Position numbers and translations under genes: made by a program. DNA of 64,000 nucleotides from Clostridiales bacterium SIT11 (lineage in GTDB: Bacteria > Bacillota > Clostridia > Tissierellales > Peptoniphilaceae), in the NCBI GenBank assembly GCA_001299455.1, contig CYUK01000003.1, positions 248,001 through 312,000 on the forward strand, read 5' to 3'. Shown one piece after another: positions 8,809 through 18,527 of this stretch (within the stretch, counting starts at the first letter, position 1; each line of letters begins with the position of its first letter). Under the pieces are notes generated by a model. That model did no database searches. It saw only the letters and a program-made list of their open reading frames with translations, and had not been told where the DNA came from.

Positions 8809-9696
8809 CTATTCAATATTTTGTACTTGTTCTCGCAATTGCTCAATCATTGCTTTCATTTCCACCACATGGTTCAACATGGGAATCGACTTGGTTTTTG
8901 AAGCAATGGTATTGGCTTCACGATTAAATTCTTGTAGCAAAAAGTCCAGTTTTCTACCCACTGGACCTTTATTTACCATTATACCACGGAATTGGTCTAA
9001 ATGGGAGTTTAGACGGACAATTTCTTCATCCACTGTCCACTTATCGGCCAAAATTGCAAGCTCTGTATAAATTCTCTTGTCATCCAAGTCCTGGCTGGGG
9101 TCCAAGTCTTCTCTCAAGATCTCCAACCTTTCCAGGTAGTCCTTTTTTTGGTCTTCCAAAAGGTCTTGCCGGTTTTCTGTTAAAATTTGAATTTCTGCCT
9201 CCAGGGATTTTAACTTTTCCTCCATATCTTCCTTAAGGTTTTTCCCTTCAGCCTGGCGCATGGCCTTTAATTGGGCCAGGGCCTCTTCTGTACTGGCCAG
9301 GATAAGGTCCTTCAAGTCTTCTTCTTGGGAAGAAGAGTCATAATCCAAAATCCCCTCTAATTGCAGAAAATCCAGGATGGACGCCCTATTAAAATCTCCT
9401 CCCAGGGCCAGACCCTGGTTGACTAAATCCAGGTAGCCTTTAAAGATCTCTTCATTTAGCTGGGGAAGGCTTTGGCCCTCTCCCTTTCTCTTATAGCGGA
9501 TATATAAATCCACCTTCCCCCTTCTTATGTAGGCCTTTATCTTTTTTCTTAAAGAGCCTTCCAAGTATAAAAGAGAGTCCGGCATATGTATATGGACCTC
9601 ACCATAACGGTGGTTTACTGACCGCACTTCCACCACCAGGTCCAGGTCCTCCAGTTCTTTTTTGGCCATGCCATAGCCTGTCATACTTTCCATCAT
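8809..9696 (-). CDS. YicC/YloC family endoribonuclease
   Basis: 295-residue member of the YicC/YloC family, beginning MTGYG as almost all members do, with a C-terminal domain containing NREANTIASKTKS. E. coli YicC has been described as an endoribonuclease acting on small RNA; the role in Firmicutes is less clear. Two adjacent ATG codons exist; GAGGTGG fits the second one (position 9693) better. First gene of the yicC-gmk-rpoZ-coaBC operon, transcribed divergently from rqcH. Confidence 0.9.
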   Translation of the reverse strand: MMESMTGYGMAKKELEDLDLVVEVRSVNHRYGEVHIHMPDSLLYLEGSLRKKIKAYIRRGKVDLYIRYKRKGEGQSLPQLNEEIFKGYLDLVNQGLALGGDFNRASILDFLQLEGILDYDSSSQEEDLKDLILASTEEALAQLKAMRQAEGKNLKEDMEEKLKSLEAEIQILTENRQDLLEDQKKDYLERLEILREDLDPSQDLDDKRIYTELAILADKWTVDEEIVRLNSHLDQFRGIMVNKGPVGRKLDFLLQEFNREANTIASKTKSIPMLNHVVEMKAMIEQLREQVQNIE

Positions 9697-9711
9697 ACCA
9701 CCTCGTGTCCC

Positions 9712-9720
9712 ATTATATCA
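9712..9720 (-). promoter_or_regulatory. Extended -10 promoter for the yicC operon
   Basis: On the minus strand the sequence reads TGATATAAT, an extended -10 element. No good -35 is visible, as expected for this promoter class. It lies 16 bases from the yicC start. Confidence 0.65.
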
Positions 9721-9755
9721 AAAAGCCTTCCCCTGGGAAAGTTTTACCCCCTTTA

Positions 9756-9764
9756 TGTTATAAT
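9756..9764 (+). promoter_or_regulatory. Extended -10 promoter for rqcH
   Basis: TGTTATAAT is an extended -10 on the plus strand, back to back with the yicC promoter. Transcription would start near 9771, just before the ribosome site AAAGGAG, so upstream in-frame start codons cannot be used. Confidence 0.65.
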
Positions 9765-9786
9765 GAAAAAGAAAGGAGAGATGTCC

Positions 9787-11544
9787 ATGAGTTATGATGG
9801 TATGCTTTTAAAAAGCGTTGTGGAAGAAATCAACGACAAGTTAGAAAATAGCCGGTTAGACAAGGTCCACCAACCTACGAACCAGGAATTAACCCTAAAT
9901 TTTCGAAGCCCAGAGGGCTCCCATAGTCTCTTATTGTCTGCCTCTTCCAACTATCCTAGAATGTATTTTACCCAGTCAAAATTTCAAAATCCCAGCTCTC
10001 CCCCTCTTTTTTGCATGGTTTTAAGAAAGCACCTCCAGGGTGCTCGTTTTAAAGAAGCTCACCAATATGGCCAAGACCGGATTTGCAGTCTGATTTTTGA
10101 AAGTAAAAATGAACTTGGCGACCCGATTTTATTAAAGTTAGTCATTGAAATTATGGGGAAGTATTCCAATATTATCCTGGTCCGGGAAGAAGACCAGACT
10201 ATTGTCGATTGCATCACAAAAGTCGGGGCCAGTATGAGCTCTGTCCGGGAAATCCTTCCTGGAAAAACCTATAATCCCCAAGATATTAGTGAAAAGAAGT
10301 CTATTTTTGGAAAAAGCTCTGGAGACATCCAGGCCGATTTTGAAGCCTGGCCCCAGGGAAAAACTTATAGTGGCTTTTTAATGACCACCTACATGGGGAT
10401 TTCCAAAACCCTGACTCGGGAAATTTCCTTCCGGGCCCAGGTGGATGAAAGTCGGCCCAAGTCCAGCCTCAGTCCAGAGGAAAAAGAAGGCTTAATCCAG
10501 GAGACCTTGACCCTTTTTCAGGATATCCAAGAAGGCTACTACCACTTTGCCCTCTATGAAGACCAGGACCGGCTCCTGGACTTTTCCAATGTCTATTTAA
10601 GTATGTACCAGGGCAAGGAAGAAAATTTTTCCAGTCCCTCAGCCCTCCTGGAAGGCGTCTACCTCCAAAGGGCCCACCGGGATCTGATGCAACAAAAGTC
10701 CACTGCCCTGCGGAAAAATTTAAAACGCCAGTTAAGCCGAGACTATACCAAACTTGGAAAACTGGAAAATGAACTGGAGCGGTCTAAGGACCGGGACAAG
10801 TACCGGGTTTATGGGGACCTCTTATCCTCAAAACTCCATGAAGTAGATCCTGGCGCCACAAGCATTGACATTGAAAACTTCTACAGCCCAGACCTTACCC
10901 CTGTTACCATCCCCCTGGACCCTAAGTACACCCCTGCTCAAAATGCCAACCGGATGTATAAGCGCTATCAAAAGTTGAAGACTGCCAACAAGGTCCTCCA
11001 AGACCAAATTGACAAGACAAAAAATGAACTTTCCCTTTTGGAAGAAATCCACCTCCAGCTCAATTGGGCAGAAACACCTGGAGAATTAGACGAAATCAAG
11101 GAGTCCTATGACCAAATTCGGGGCAAGGCGAAAAAGCATAAGAAAAAGAAAAATGAATCCTCCTCTCCCATGCACTTTGAAAGCCCAACAGGCCACTTCT
11201 ACGTTGGGAAAAATAATAAGCAAAATGAGGAGGTTACCTTCCAAGTGGCCAGCAAGGACGACCTTTGGTTCCACGTCCGAGAAAACCCCGGATCCCATGT
11301 CATCCTAAAAACAAAAACCGACGGCTTTGAAAATAAGGACATGGTCAATGCCGCCAAACTTGCCGCCTACTACAGTAAACTCCAAGGCAGCAACCACGTG
11401 GATGTGGACTATACCCTGAAAAAATATATTAAACACCATCCGGCCAAGACCCCTGGCCTCGTCCATTACACCAACTTTAAAACCGTCCATGTCTCTGGAG
11501 AAAAAATACCCAAAGACCTGGAACGGGTGGATTCTTCCCATTAA
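9787..11544 (+). CDS. rqcH: Ribosome quality control protein RqcH (FbpA/NEMF family)
   Basis: RqcH binds stalled 50S subunits carrying peptidyl-tRNA and recruits tRNA-Ala to add C-terminal alanine tails. N-terminal NFACT-N domain begins MSYDGMLLKSVVEEI. A long coiled coil covers roughly residues 280-430, and the NFACT-R domain (DDLWFHVRENPGSHVIL) lies near residue 500. The start at 9787 is chosen because AAAGGAG is seven bases upstream. Formerly annotated as fibronectin-binding protein FbpA. Monocistronic, with its own promoter and terminator. Confidence 0.94.
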   Translation: MSYDGMLLKSVVEEINDKLENSRLDKVHQPTNQELTLNFRSPEGSHSLLLSASSNYPRMYFTQSKFQNPSSPPLFCMVLRKHLQGARFKEAHQYGQDRICSLIFESKNELGDPILLKLVIEIMGKYSNIILVREEDQTIVDCITKVGASMSSVREILPGKTYNPQDISEKKSIFGKSSGDIQADFEAWPQGKTYSGFLMTTYMGISKTLTREISFRAQVDESRPKSSLSPEEKEGLIQETLTLFQDIQEGYYHFALYEDQDRLLDFSNVYLSMYQGKEENFSSPSALLEGVYLQRAHRDLMQQKSTALRKNLKRQLSRDYTKLGKLENELERSKDRDKYRVYGDLLSSKLHEVDPGATSIDIENFYSPDLTPVTIPLDPKYTPAQNANRMYKRYQKLKTANKVLQDQIDKTKNELSLLEEIHLQLNWAETPGELDEIKESYDQIRGKAKKHKKKKNESSSPMHFESPTGHFYVGKNNKQNEEVTFQVASKDDLWFHVRENPGSHVILKTKTDGFENKDMVNAAKLAAYYSKLQGSNHVDVDYTLKKYIKHHPAKTPGLVHYTNFKTVHVSGEKIPKDLERVDSSH

Positions 11545-11556
11545 ATATTTAAACTG

Positions 11557-11592
11557 AAAGACCCTTTCTCCAAGTGGAGCGAAAGGGTCTTT
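11557..11592 (+). terminator. Intrinsic terminator of rqcH
   Basis: 12-base stem AAAGACCCTTTC/GAAAGGGTCTTT around a 12-base loop, ending in a short T run, 12 bases after the stop codon. Confidence 0.85.
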
Positions 11593-11610
11593 TCTATTGG
11601 GCTATATATG

Positions 11611-11637
11611 AAAATAGACGGGACTTTTATCCCGTCT
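11611..11637 (-). terminator. Terminator of the purE-fhs-yerC operon
   Basis: Stem AGACGGGA/TCCCGTCT with a six-base loop, followed on the minus strand by ATTTT. Located 21 bases after the yerC stop. Confidence 0.7.
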
Positions 11638-11658
11638 AATACCTGCCTATTGGCTATT

Positions 11659-11961
11659 TTATTCTTTTAGTAGGCCTTGTTTTTTTAAGACCAGCTTGTA
11701 TCCATCTGCCCCATAGTTTAAGGCTCGGTTGATTCTTGAAATAGTGGCTGTACTGGCCCCCGTTTCTTCCTCAATGGCATGGTAGGTTTTTCCAGAAACT
11801 AAAAGTTTCACTACTTGGTAGCGTTGGGCTATGGATTGCACTTCTTTTACTGTACAGATATCTTCAAAAAACCGATAACATTCTTCCTTATTGTCAAGGC
11901 TTAGAATGGCATCAAACAAGGCATCTGAATTTTCGGATTTAATTTTTGATTGATAGGCCAT
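11659..11961 (-). CDS. YerC/YecD family TrpR-related DNA-binding protein
   Basis: 100-residue protein of the TrpR-like YerC/YecD family. Residues about 40-95 form a helix-turn-helix (SIAQRYQVVKLLVSGKTYHA, then EEETGASTATISRINRAL). The DNA target and ligand are not known from the sequence. In Bacillus the homologue lies near pcrB-pcrA; here it follows fhs by nine bases, so it is co-transcribed with one-carbon and purine genes and could regulate them. That regulatory link is inference. Confidence 0.85.
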   Translation of the reverse strand: MAYQSKIKSENSDALFDAILSLDNKEECYRFFEDICTVKEVQSIAQRYQVVKLLVSGKTYHAIEEETGASTATISRINRALNYGADGYKLVLKKQGLLKE

Positions 11962-11970
11962 GTCGTCTCC

Positions 11971-13635
11971 TTAAAATAAACCAACAATTTTTCCATTTTC
12001 ATCAATATCCATATGGTTGGCAGCCGGATCTTTTGATAGTCCCGGCATGGTCATTATGGCTCCTGTTTTGGCTACAATAAAACCAACGCCTGTTTCTGCA
12101 ACCAGTTCTCGGACAGTTAATGTAAAGTCCTTAGGTGCTCCCAATTTACTGGGGTCGTCTGAAAAAGAGTATTGGGTTTTTGCCACACAAACAGGGGCAT
12201 GGGCAAAGTTCGCTTGATGAATTTCTTCCAACTGTTTCTTGGCCTGGTCTGAGTAGACAACTTCTTTTGCTCCATAGATTTCATGGGCCAGGCAGTTCAA
12301 TTTTTCTTCTACAGTCATTTCTGCCTTGACTAGGGGTTCAAAGGAAGTTTCTTCTTCCAGTAAAGTTAATAGCTTTTCCCCTAGGTCTAGGGCTCCATCT
12401 CCTCCGTCTGCAAAGCAGGTGGACACAGAAGATAAGACGCCGCAAGATGCAATAAGTTCTTGTAAAAGATCAAGTTCCTTCTTGCTATCTGTTGGAAATT
12501 GGTTGATGCAAACAAGGACTGGCAACTTATATTTTTTCATATTGGTAATATGTCGCTTTAAGTTGACAAATCCATCTTCCAGGGCTTGAAGGTTTTCTTG
12601 GCCTAGGTCCTTTTGTTTCACGCCTCCGTTATATTTTAGGGCACGGACGGTGGCCACAAGAACCAGGGCATCTGGTTTAAGGTCTCCTGCTGGACACTTA
12701 ATGTCTAGGAATTTTTCTGCGCCTAGGTCTGCACCGAAGCCTGCCTCTGTAACCACAATCTCAGAAAGGGCCAGGGCTGTTTTTGTTGCAATTAAAGAGT
12801 TGCAACCATGGGCAATATTGGCAAAGGGTCCACCATGGATAATGGCCGGTGTCCCTTCAATGGTTTGGACTAGATTGGGTTTCATGGCATCCTTCATAAG
12901 CATGGCCACGGCTCCCTCTACCTTTAAGTCAGCCACCGTCACAGGGTCGCCAGACCTTGTATGGGCTACTGTAATTTTTGCCACTTTTTCCTTAAAATCC
13001 ATAAGGTCCTTGGACAGGCATAAAATGGCCATAATTTCAGAAGCTACAGTAATATCAAACCCGTCTTGTCGGGGGAAGCCGTTTTTTTCTCCCCCTAGGC
13101 CTACAATAACCTCTCTCAGGGCCCGGTCATTCATATCCATGACTCGTTTCCAAGTGACTCTTCTCAAGTCAATATCTAGGGCGTTGCCTTGGTGAATATG
13201 GTTGTCCAGGGCGGCCGAAATTAGGTTATGGGCACTTGTAATGGCATGAAAGTCTCCAGTAAAGTGGAGGTTAATATTTTCCATAGGTAGGACTTGGGCA
13301 TAGCCGCCACCACAGGCGCCCCCCTTAATCCCAAAAACGGGACCCAGGCTGGGTTCTCTCAAGGTGGATGTGGTTTTTTTCCCAAGTTTATTGAGGGCCA
13401 TGGAAAGGCCAATATTAGTGGTTGTCTTTCCTTCCCCGGCTGGCGTTGGGTTAATGGCTGTGACTAAAACAAGCTTTCCCTCTTTATTTTTACTTTCAAC
13501 CAGGTTTTTACTTTCAATCTTGGCCATGTAGGGTCCGTAGCTAATCAGGTCTTCCTCCTTAAGATTTAGATCTTTAGCCAGGTCAAGAATGGGCCTTAAT
13601 TTTGCGGATTCCGCTATTTCAACATCTGTTTTCAT
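11971..13635 (-). CDS. fhs: Formate-tetrahydrofolate ligase
   Basis: ATP-dependent formation of 10-formyl-THF from formate and THF, feeding purine synthesis, Met-tRNA formylation or acetogenic-type one-carbon flow. Recognised by the P-loop TPAGEGKTTTNIGL near residue 65 and the blocks EPSLGPVFGIKGGA and FTGDFHAITSAHNL. 554 residues is full length. Lies between purE and yerC. In anaerobes fhs is usually the main route to 10-formyl-THF. Confidence 0.97.
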   Translation of the reverse strand: MKTDVEIAESAKLRPILDLAKDLNLKEEDLISYGPYMAKIESKNLVESKNKEGKLVLVTAINPTPAGEGKTTTNIGLSMALNKLGKKTTSTLREPSLGPVFGIKGGACGGGYAQVLPMENINLHFTGDFHAITSAHNLISAALDNHIHQGNALDIDLRRVTWKRVMDMNDRALREVIVGLGGEKNGFPRQDGFDITVASEIMAILCLSKDLMDFKEKVAKITVAHTRSGDPVTVADLKVEGAVAMLMKDAMKPNLVQTIEGTPAIIHGGPFANIAHGCNSLIATKTALALSEIVVTEAGFGADLGAEKFLDIKCPAGDLKPDALVLVATVRALKYNGGVKQKDLGQENLQALEDGFVNLKRHITNMKKYKLPVLVCINQFPTDSKKELDLLQELIASCGVLSSVSTCFADGGDGALDLGEKLLTLLEEETSFEPLVKAEMTVEEKLNCLAHEIYGAKEVVYSDQAKKQLEEIHQANFAHAPVCVAKTQYSFSDDPSKLGAPKDFTLTVRELVAETGVGFIVAKTGAIMTMPGLSKDPAANHMDIDENGKIVGLF

Positions 13636-13649
13636 TGGGTCTTCTATCT

Positions 13650-14129
13650 TTACTTATTGGCAAGTTCTTTGTTCATGGCTTCAACATCTCTAGCTAGTTC
13701 GCTCTTGTAGTAGCGTAGTTTGTCAGCCAGGTTGCTATTATTTAAGGCCAAGATTTCTACAGCCAGGACCCCTGCATTTTTTCCGCCATCAATGGCTACA
13801 GTGGCTACAGGAACACCTGTTGGCATTTGTACAGTGGCAAGTAAACTATCTAATCCTGCTACAGAACTGGACACAGGAACCCCAATAACTGGAACAATGG
13901 TATAAGAAGCCAAGACACCGGCTAGGTGGGCAGCCTTTCCTGCAATGGCAATAATGACATCATATCCTTCTGTTTCTGCATGGGTTGCAAAATTGCTGGC
14001 ATCTACAGGTGTTCTGTGGGCAGAGATGACTTTCATTTCATAGTCTACCCCAAATTTTTCTAGAACTTCTGCTGCTCCATCAGCAATTTTTTGATCATGA
14101 ATACTTCCCATAATAATAGCTACTTTCAT
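13650..14129 (-). CDS. purE: N5-carboxyaminoimidazole ribonucleotide mutase
   Basis: PurE of purine biosynthesis, 159 residues from the ATG giving [19 protein letters not shown] sits six bases upstream, so the 8-residue longer start is rejected. The motifs [15 protein letters not shown] and the [11 protein letters not shown] loop are present. No purK or other pur gene is nearby, so the gene is separated from its usual cluster. A strong promoter precedes it, making it the first gene of purE-fhs-yerC. Confidence 0.94.
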   Translation of the reverse strand: MKVAIIMGSIHDQKIADGAAEVLEKFGVDYEMKVISAHRTPVDASNFATHAETEGYDVIIAIAGKAAHLAGVLASYTIVPVIGVPVSSSVAGLDSLLATVQMPTGVPVATVAIDGGKNAGVLAVEILALNNSNLADKLRYYKSELARDVEAMNKELANK

Positions 14130-14165
14130 TCGTTTCCTCCTTTTTTGCTTCAACGTCCTACTGTA

Positions 14166-14194
14166 ATTTTAGCAAGGCTAAGTTTACGTGTCAA
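14166..14194 (-). promoter_or_regulatory. Sigma-A type promoter for purE-fhs-yerC
   Basis: On the minus strand TTGACA (14189-14194), 17-base spacer, TAAAAT (14166-14171). It lies in the 102-base gap between nif3 and purE. I see no clear purine-riboswitch fold in the short leader. Confidence 0.85.
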
Positions 14195-14231
14195 CACTTT
14201 ATAGGGCCTAGAAAATGGACTCTGGACCCTT

Positions 14232-15002
14232 TTAAAAGTCTACATAAAAATTCGACTTGGGATAAATGTAGACTTTCCCAACTTCCTTGGCAAAAAGTTC
14301 CTTTAATTTTTCTAATACAAATTTTTCTGTATCAAAATGGCCCAGGTCTAAAAGAAAAAGGCCTTCTTCATAGGCTTTTTGTCCATCGTGGTACTTTACA
14401 TCCCCTGTAATATAGAGGTCTGCTCCCTTGGCCTTAGCGAGAGAGATTAAATCTGCTCCACTGCCACCTAAAAGGGCAATCTTGTCAATTTTTTCTTTTT
14501 TTCTCCCATAGGCCAGGATATGGTGGGGGCGAATTTTTTCTTCAATATGGACTTTTAGGTCTTCCAAGCTTTTAAAATTGCTCCGGCCAATATAACCCAT
14601 ATTCCCCTTTTCTTCATCTACAGCAAATTCTTCCAAGTCTCTTAAATCCAGGGCCTGGGCCAGGGCATCATTGACTCCTCCCGAGGCCCTATCTAGGTTT
14701 GTATGGGCACTTAAAACGGATATTTTCCCTTCAATGGCCCGTTCTAAAAATTTCCCCTGGTAGGTCCTTTGGTCAAAGCGACGAATGGGATTAAAGTACA
14801 TGGGGTGGTGGGAGACAATGACATTGGCTCCCTTTTCCAGGGCAAAGTCCAAGACCTGGTCTGTCACATCCAGGGCCAGGACCAATCCTTTAACAGTTTC
14901 CTCTGGAAAATAAATTTGTGGTCCCACTGGGTCCCAGTCTTCTGCCTTATTTTCTGGAGCAAGCTGGGTTAAGTCTTTATAAATTTTCTCCACAGTAATC
15001 AT
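14232..15002 (-). CDS. Nif3-like dinuclear metal-binding protein (YqfO family)
   Basis: 256-residue NIF3/YqfO family protein. Metal ligands are suggested by ANVIVSHHPMYFNP near the N-terminus, SAHTNLD, and LDLGHFDTEKF near the C-terminus. It lacks the PII-like insert of the longer Bacillus protein. Proposed roles include GTP cyclohydrolase-like or hydrolase activity; none is certain. The start has AAGGAG eight bases upstream and overlaps the trmK end by 26 bases. Gene order sigA-trmK-nif3 is conserved in Firmicutes. Confidence 0.9.
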   Translation of the reverse strand: MITVEKIYKDLTQLAPENKAEDWDPVGPQIYFPEETVKGLVLALDVTDQVLDFALEKGANVIVSHHPMYFNPIRRFDQRTYQGKFLERAIEGKISVLSAHTNLDRASGGVNDALAQALDLRDLEEFAVDEEKGNMGYIGRSNFKSLEDLKVHIEEKIRPHHILAYGRKKEKIDKIALLGGSGADLISLAKAKGADLYITGDVKYHDGQKAYEEGLFLLDLGHFDTEKFVLEKLKELFAKEVGKVYIYPKSNFYVDF

Positions 15003-15666
15003 GTAGCCAACTCCTTATCTGGTTTTCTTTTCGAGTCACTTCCAACCATTCCCGTGACCTGGGAGACAAAGTTTTTGCCTTTTGAAGATTTTCTTTTACT
15101 TCTTCCAGTCTCTCTAGGTGGTGGTGGAGGTAGTCCTTTAAAAGGGGGTCTCCACTTTCTAGGAGGAGTCTAGGTTCCTCTAGGGAAATTTCCTCCCCCT
15201 TGTTTTTTCCTGTAATTTTAAGAATCCGGTAATATTTTCCCCGTTCAAAGGCCAAGGCTTCGGCCAAGAGACCATATCCCTCTTCCCTTAAATAGCGAAG
15301 AAGAACTTCTTCCCCCTGCATGGCTTGGATTAAGAGGTAGTCCACATCCTTAGCAAGGTCTTCTCCTTCATCTAAGATATTTGCGATGGATCTTCCTCCC
15401 ATGCCGGCTATGACCAGGGCCTGGACCTGGCCTTTTTTCAAGGGCTTGAGTCCATCCCCTAAAAGACAGGCATAGTGGCCTGTAAAGGGCCATAAGGTTT
15501 TTTTTGCCTTCTCCAAAGAAGGTTCAGAAATATCTATGGCATAGACATACTGGGCTAGGTTTTTCTTTAAATAAGCATAAGACACGAACCCATGGTCCGT
15601 GCCTATATCTGCCATTGCCTCTACGGGATCTGCTAAAGAAAGTAGGCGGTCTAATCGCTGGGTCAT
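14977..15666 (-). CDS. trmK: tRNA adenine-N1-22 methyltransferase TrmK
   Basis: Makes m1A22 in tRNA. N-terminal Rossmann fold with SAM motif [15 protein letters not shown] and the substrate motif [10 protein letters not shown], followed by a helical C-terminal region with coiled-coil character ([15 protein letters not shown]). 229 residues matches the family. ATG overlaps the sigA stop (ATGA). Confidence 0.93.
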   Translation of the reverse strand: MTQRLDRLLSLADPVEAMADIGTDHGFVSYAYLKKNLAQYVYAIDISEPSLEKAKKTLWPFTGHYACLLGDGLKPLKKGQVQALVIAGMGGRSIANILDEGEDLAKDVDYLLIQAMQGEEVLLRYLREEGYGLLAEALAFERGKYYRILKITGKNKGEEISLEEPRLLLESGDPLLKDYLHHHLERLEEVKENLQKAKTLSPRSREWLEVTRKENQIRSWLHDYCGENL

Positions 15667-16754
15667 TCTAAATAATCCTTTAATTTTTTGGACCTAGAGG
15701 GGTGGCGGAGCTTTCGCAGGGCCTTGGCTTCAATTTGACGAATCCGTTCCCTAGTGACATCAAATTCCTTGCCTACTTCTTCCAAGGTCCTTGCCCGTCC
15801 ATCTTCCAAGCCAAAGCGAAGGGTTAAGACCTTCTTTTCCCGGTCTGTCAAGGTTGTTAAAACCGTATCCAATTGTTCTTTTAAGAGGGTAAAGGTGGCC
15901 GCATCCACAGGAGAAAGAATTTCATCATCTGGAATAAAGTCTCCTAAGTGGGAGTCCTCTTCCTCTCCAATGGGGGTTTCCAGGCTCACAGGTTCCTGGG
16001 CTATTTTTTGAATTTCCCTTACCTTGTCTACATCTAAGTTCATTTCACTGGCAATTTCTTCTGGTGTTGGGTCCCGACCTAGGTCTTGGACCAGCTGTCT
16101 TTGGACCCGAACCAACTTATTAATGGTTTCCACCATATGGACAGGAATCCGAATGGTCCTGGCTTGGTCGGCTATGGCCCGGGTAATGGCTTGACGAATC
16201 CACCAGGTGGCATAGGTGGAAAATTTAAAGCCTTTCGTATAGTCAAATTTTTCCACCGCTTTCATCAGGCCTAGGTTTCCTTCTTGGATTAGGTCCAGAA
16301 AACTCATCCCCCGACCCACATAGCGTTTGGCAATACTGACTACAAGCCGGAGGTTGGCTTCAGCCAATTCCTGTTTGGCTGTTTCATCTCCATTTTCCAT
16401 CCGCTTGGCCAGACTCACTTCTTCATCCGCCGTTAACAGGGAAATCTTCCCAATTTCCTTTAAATACATCCGGACAGGGTCATCTACGCTGACTCCCTTG
16501 GGGACAGACAGGTCCTCTTCTTCCTTAGATTTTTTATCCTTACTATCCTTATCGTCATCCCCTAAAAGTTCAATGCCATGATCTTCAAAGTTTTGGTATA
16601 AATCATCAATTTCTTCACTATCCATGTCACATTCATCCAAAGCTTTAGCAATCACTTCATAGCTTAACCTTCCATCTTTTTTGCCCTTGGTCATTAATTT
16701 TTGGATAATCGCTTTTTTGGCTTCTTCCTCTTTCATGGGCAGATCTGTGGTCAT
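15663..16754 (-). CDS. sigA: RNA polymerase primary sigma factor
   Basis: Housekeeping sigma-70 factor of 363 residues. Region 1.1-like N-terminus, then a Lys/Asp/Glu-rich linker (about residues 60-85), region 1.2 ([17 protein letters not shown]), region 2 ([20 protein letters not shown], then [14 protein letters not shown]), and region 4.2 with the [23 protein letters not shown]. Placed after dnaG as in the conserved Firmicute dnaG-sigA arrangement. Confidence 0.98.
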   Translation of the reverse strand: MTTDLPMKEEEAKKAIIQKLMTKGKKDGRLSYEVIAKALDECDMDSEEIDDLYQNFEDHGIELLGDDDKDSKDKKSKEEEDLSVPKGVSVDDPVRMYLKEIGKISLLTADEEVSLAKRMENGDETAKQELAEANLRLVVSIAKRYVGRGMSFLDLIQEGNLGLMKAVEKFDYTKGFKFSTYATWWIRQAITRAIADQARTIRIPVHMVETINKLVRVQRQLVQDLGRDPTPEEIASEMNLDVDKVREIQKIAQEPVSLETPIGEEEDSHLGDFIPDDEILSPVDAATFTLLKEQLDTVLTTLTDREKKVLTLRFGLEDGRARTLEEVGKEFDVTRERIRQIEAKALRKLRHPSRSKKLKDYLE

Positions 16755-16767
16755 ACCGATCCCCTTT

Positions 16768-18525
16768 CTATCTTAATGCGTCATTCATTGCTTTAATTTG
16801 CTCTATTAATTCCTTTATATCCCCCTGACCTCCTGCTTCAGCTTCTTGCAAGTCCTCGATTAATTGGTCCCTTTCTTTTATTAATTGGTTCCTCCTTAAA
16901 TTTTCAAGAGACTTGGCTAAAACATCATCTGTCATGGCTCCATCCACTTGCATTTCCTTGAGCTTAACTTCTTCTACTCCTGTAAAGAGACCTCTCTCTT
17001 CCAGCTTGTTTAAGAAGTCCTCTACGGCAATGGGAAAGTCCTTTTCCTCATAGGCTTCAATGGCCTTAAAGGCAGTTTCATAGTTTTTATAGGCCCAGTA
17101 GATTTTTTTCTCTTGTAAATCTTTAAAAATTTTATAATCATATAAGGCCAAGCGTAATAAAATACGCTGATTTACAGTTTGAGACAGGTCTACTGACCGA
17201 AAATCACTTTGAATCCTTGGCGGGTCTTCCTGGTTCTTAAAGCCAGTCCTTTGAATTTCCTCCCTTAAGGCCTCCCTGTTCATTTGGAAATTTCTTCCCA
17301 GGTAGTCAATATAGACATCCCTTTCCACAGGAGATTCAATCCCCCGTAAGAGTTTGGCTACCTCTTTAGAAAATCCAATCCGCCCCTCTGTAGAGTCCAT
17401 AGAAAAATGTTGTTTCAGGTCGTCAATTAAATAAATAATCGGGTCTTTTGCCTTTTTTACAGCCAGCTCAAAGGCATCTGGTCCTTCTTTTTTTATAAAA
17501 TCATCTGGATCCATTTGGTCCTTTAGAGTAATAATTTTTGGCTTGATGCCTACACTCCCTAGGACTCCAATGGCCCTTTTGCTGGCTCTTTGCCCAGCCT
17601 CATCTCCGTCGTAGCAAACGTAGACTTCCTTGGCATAGCGTTTTAAAAGATAGGACTGGTCCTTGGTTAAGGCCGTTCCCAGGCTAGCCAGGGCATCATA
17701 AATCCCCACAGAAGCCAGGCTAATGACATCCATATAGCCTTCCACCAAAATAATCCGGTCCCGGTACTTCTTTTCCTTAACCACATGGAGGCCATAAAGG
17801 GTCTTACCCTTATGAAAAATAGGGGTGTCCCTTGAATTGAGGTACTTGGGACCATAATCATGGTTAAACTGCCGGCCTCCAAAACCCAATATTTTATTTC
17901 TACTGTCAATAATAGGAAACATAATCCGGCTCCGAAAGCGGTCTACAAGCTTTTTGTCCTTGGTCCGTTCATAAGCCAAATTAGCTTCTATTATTTCATC
18001 TAATGTATACCCCTTTTTCAGTAAATATTCACATAAAATCTGATCTTTAAAGGGAGAAAGTCCTAAACCATACTTGTAAATCAAATTTTGATGGAGTCCT
18101 CTTTTTCCCAGATAGTCCAAGGCCTCCTTATTTTTGGCCAGTTCCTTCATAAAAAAATAGCCAGCCTCCCGGTTTAAGCTATAGAGTCTAGCTCTTTTTT
18201 TATCCTTTTCTTCATCTAAAAAATTTTTTTCCTTCAGCTGGACTCCTGTCCTTCTAGCCAATTCTTCCACAGCTTGAGGAAAACTCAGACCCTCTTTTTC
18301 CATAAGAAAAGTAAAGATGTCACCCTTGGCGTGACACCCAAAACAATAGTAATAGCCTTCCTTTTCTCGCACATTAAAAGAAGGAGTTTTCTCGTTGTGA
18401 AAGGGACAAAGGCCCAGGTAGTTGGATCCAGACTTTTTTAAGGGCAAGTAGTCTGAAATCAAATCTACAATATTCATTCTTTCCTTAATTTCAGCAAGAA
18501 GGTCATCATCTATTCGAAAAGCCAT
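16768..18525 (-). CDS. dnaG: DNA primase
   Basis: Synthesises RNA primers. CHC2 zinc finger near the N-terminus ([11 protein letters not shown] followed by CFGCHAKGD), TOPRIM core with EGYMDVISL and CYDGDEAGQ, and a C-terminal helicase-interaction region. The start giving MAFRIDDD is preferred since AAGGG is six bases upstream; an ATG two codons earlier overlaps the dgt stop as ATGA but sits too close to the ribosome site. Length about 585 residues is normal. Confidence 0.97.
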   Translation of the reverse strand: MAFRIDDDLLAEIKERMNIVDLISDYLPLKKSGSNYLGLCPFHNEKTPSFNVREKEGYYYCFGCHAKGDIFTFLMEKEGLSFPQAVEELARRTGVQLKEKNFLDEEKDKKRARLYSLNREAGYFFMKELAKNKEALDYLGKRGLHQNLIYKYGLGLSPFKDQILCEYLLKKGYTLDEIIEANLAYERTKDKKLVDRFRSRIMFPIIDSRNKILGFGGRQFNHDYGPKYLNSRDTPIFHKGKTLYGLHVVKEKKYRDRIILVEGYMDVISLASVGIYDALASLGTALTKDQSYLLKRYAKEVYVCYDGDEAGQRASKRAIGVLGSVGIKPKIITLKDQMDPDDFIKKEGPDAFELAVKKAKDPIIYLIDDLKQHFSMDSTEGRIGFSKEVAKLLRGIESPVERDVYIDYLGRNFQMNREALREEIQRTGFKNQEDPPRIQSDFRSVDLSQTVNQRILLRLALYDYKIFKDLQEKKIYWAYKNYETAFKAIEAYEEKDFPIAVEDFLNKLEERGLFTGVEEVKLKEMQVDGAMTDDVLAKSLENLRRNQLIKERDQLIEDLQEAEAGGQGDIKELIEQIKAMNDALR

Positions 18526-18527
18526 GG

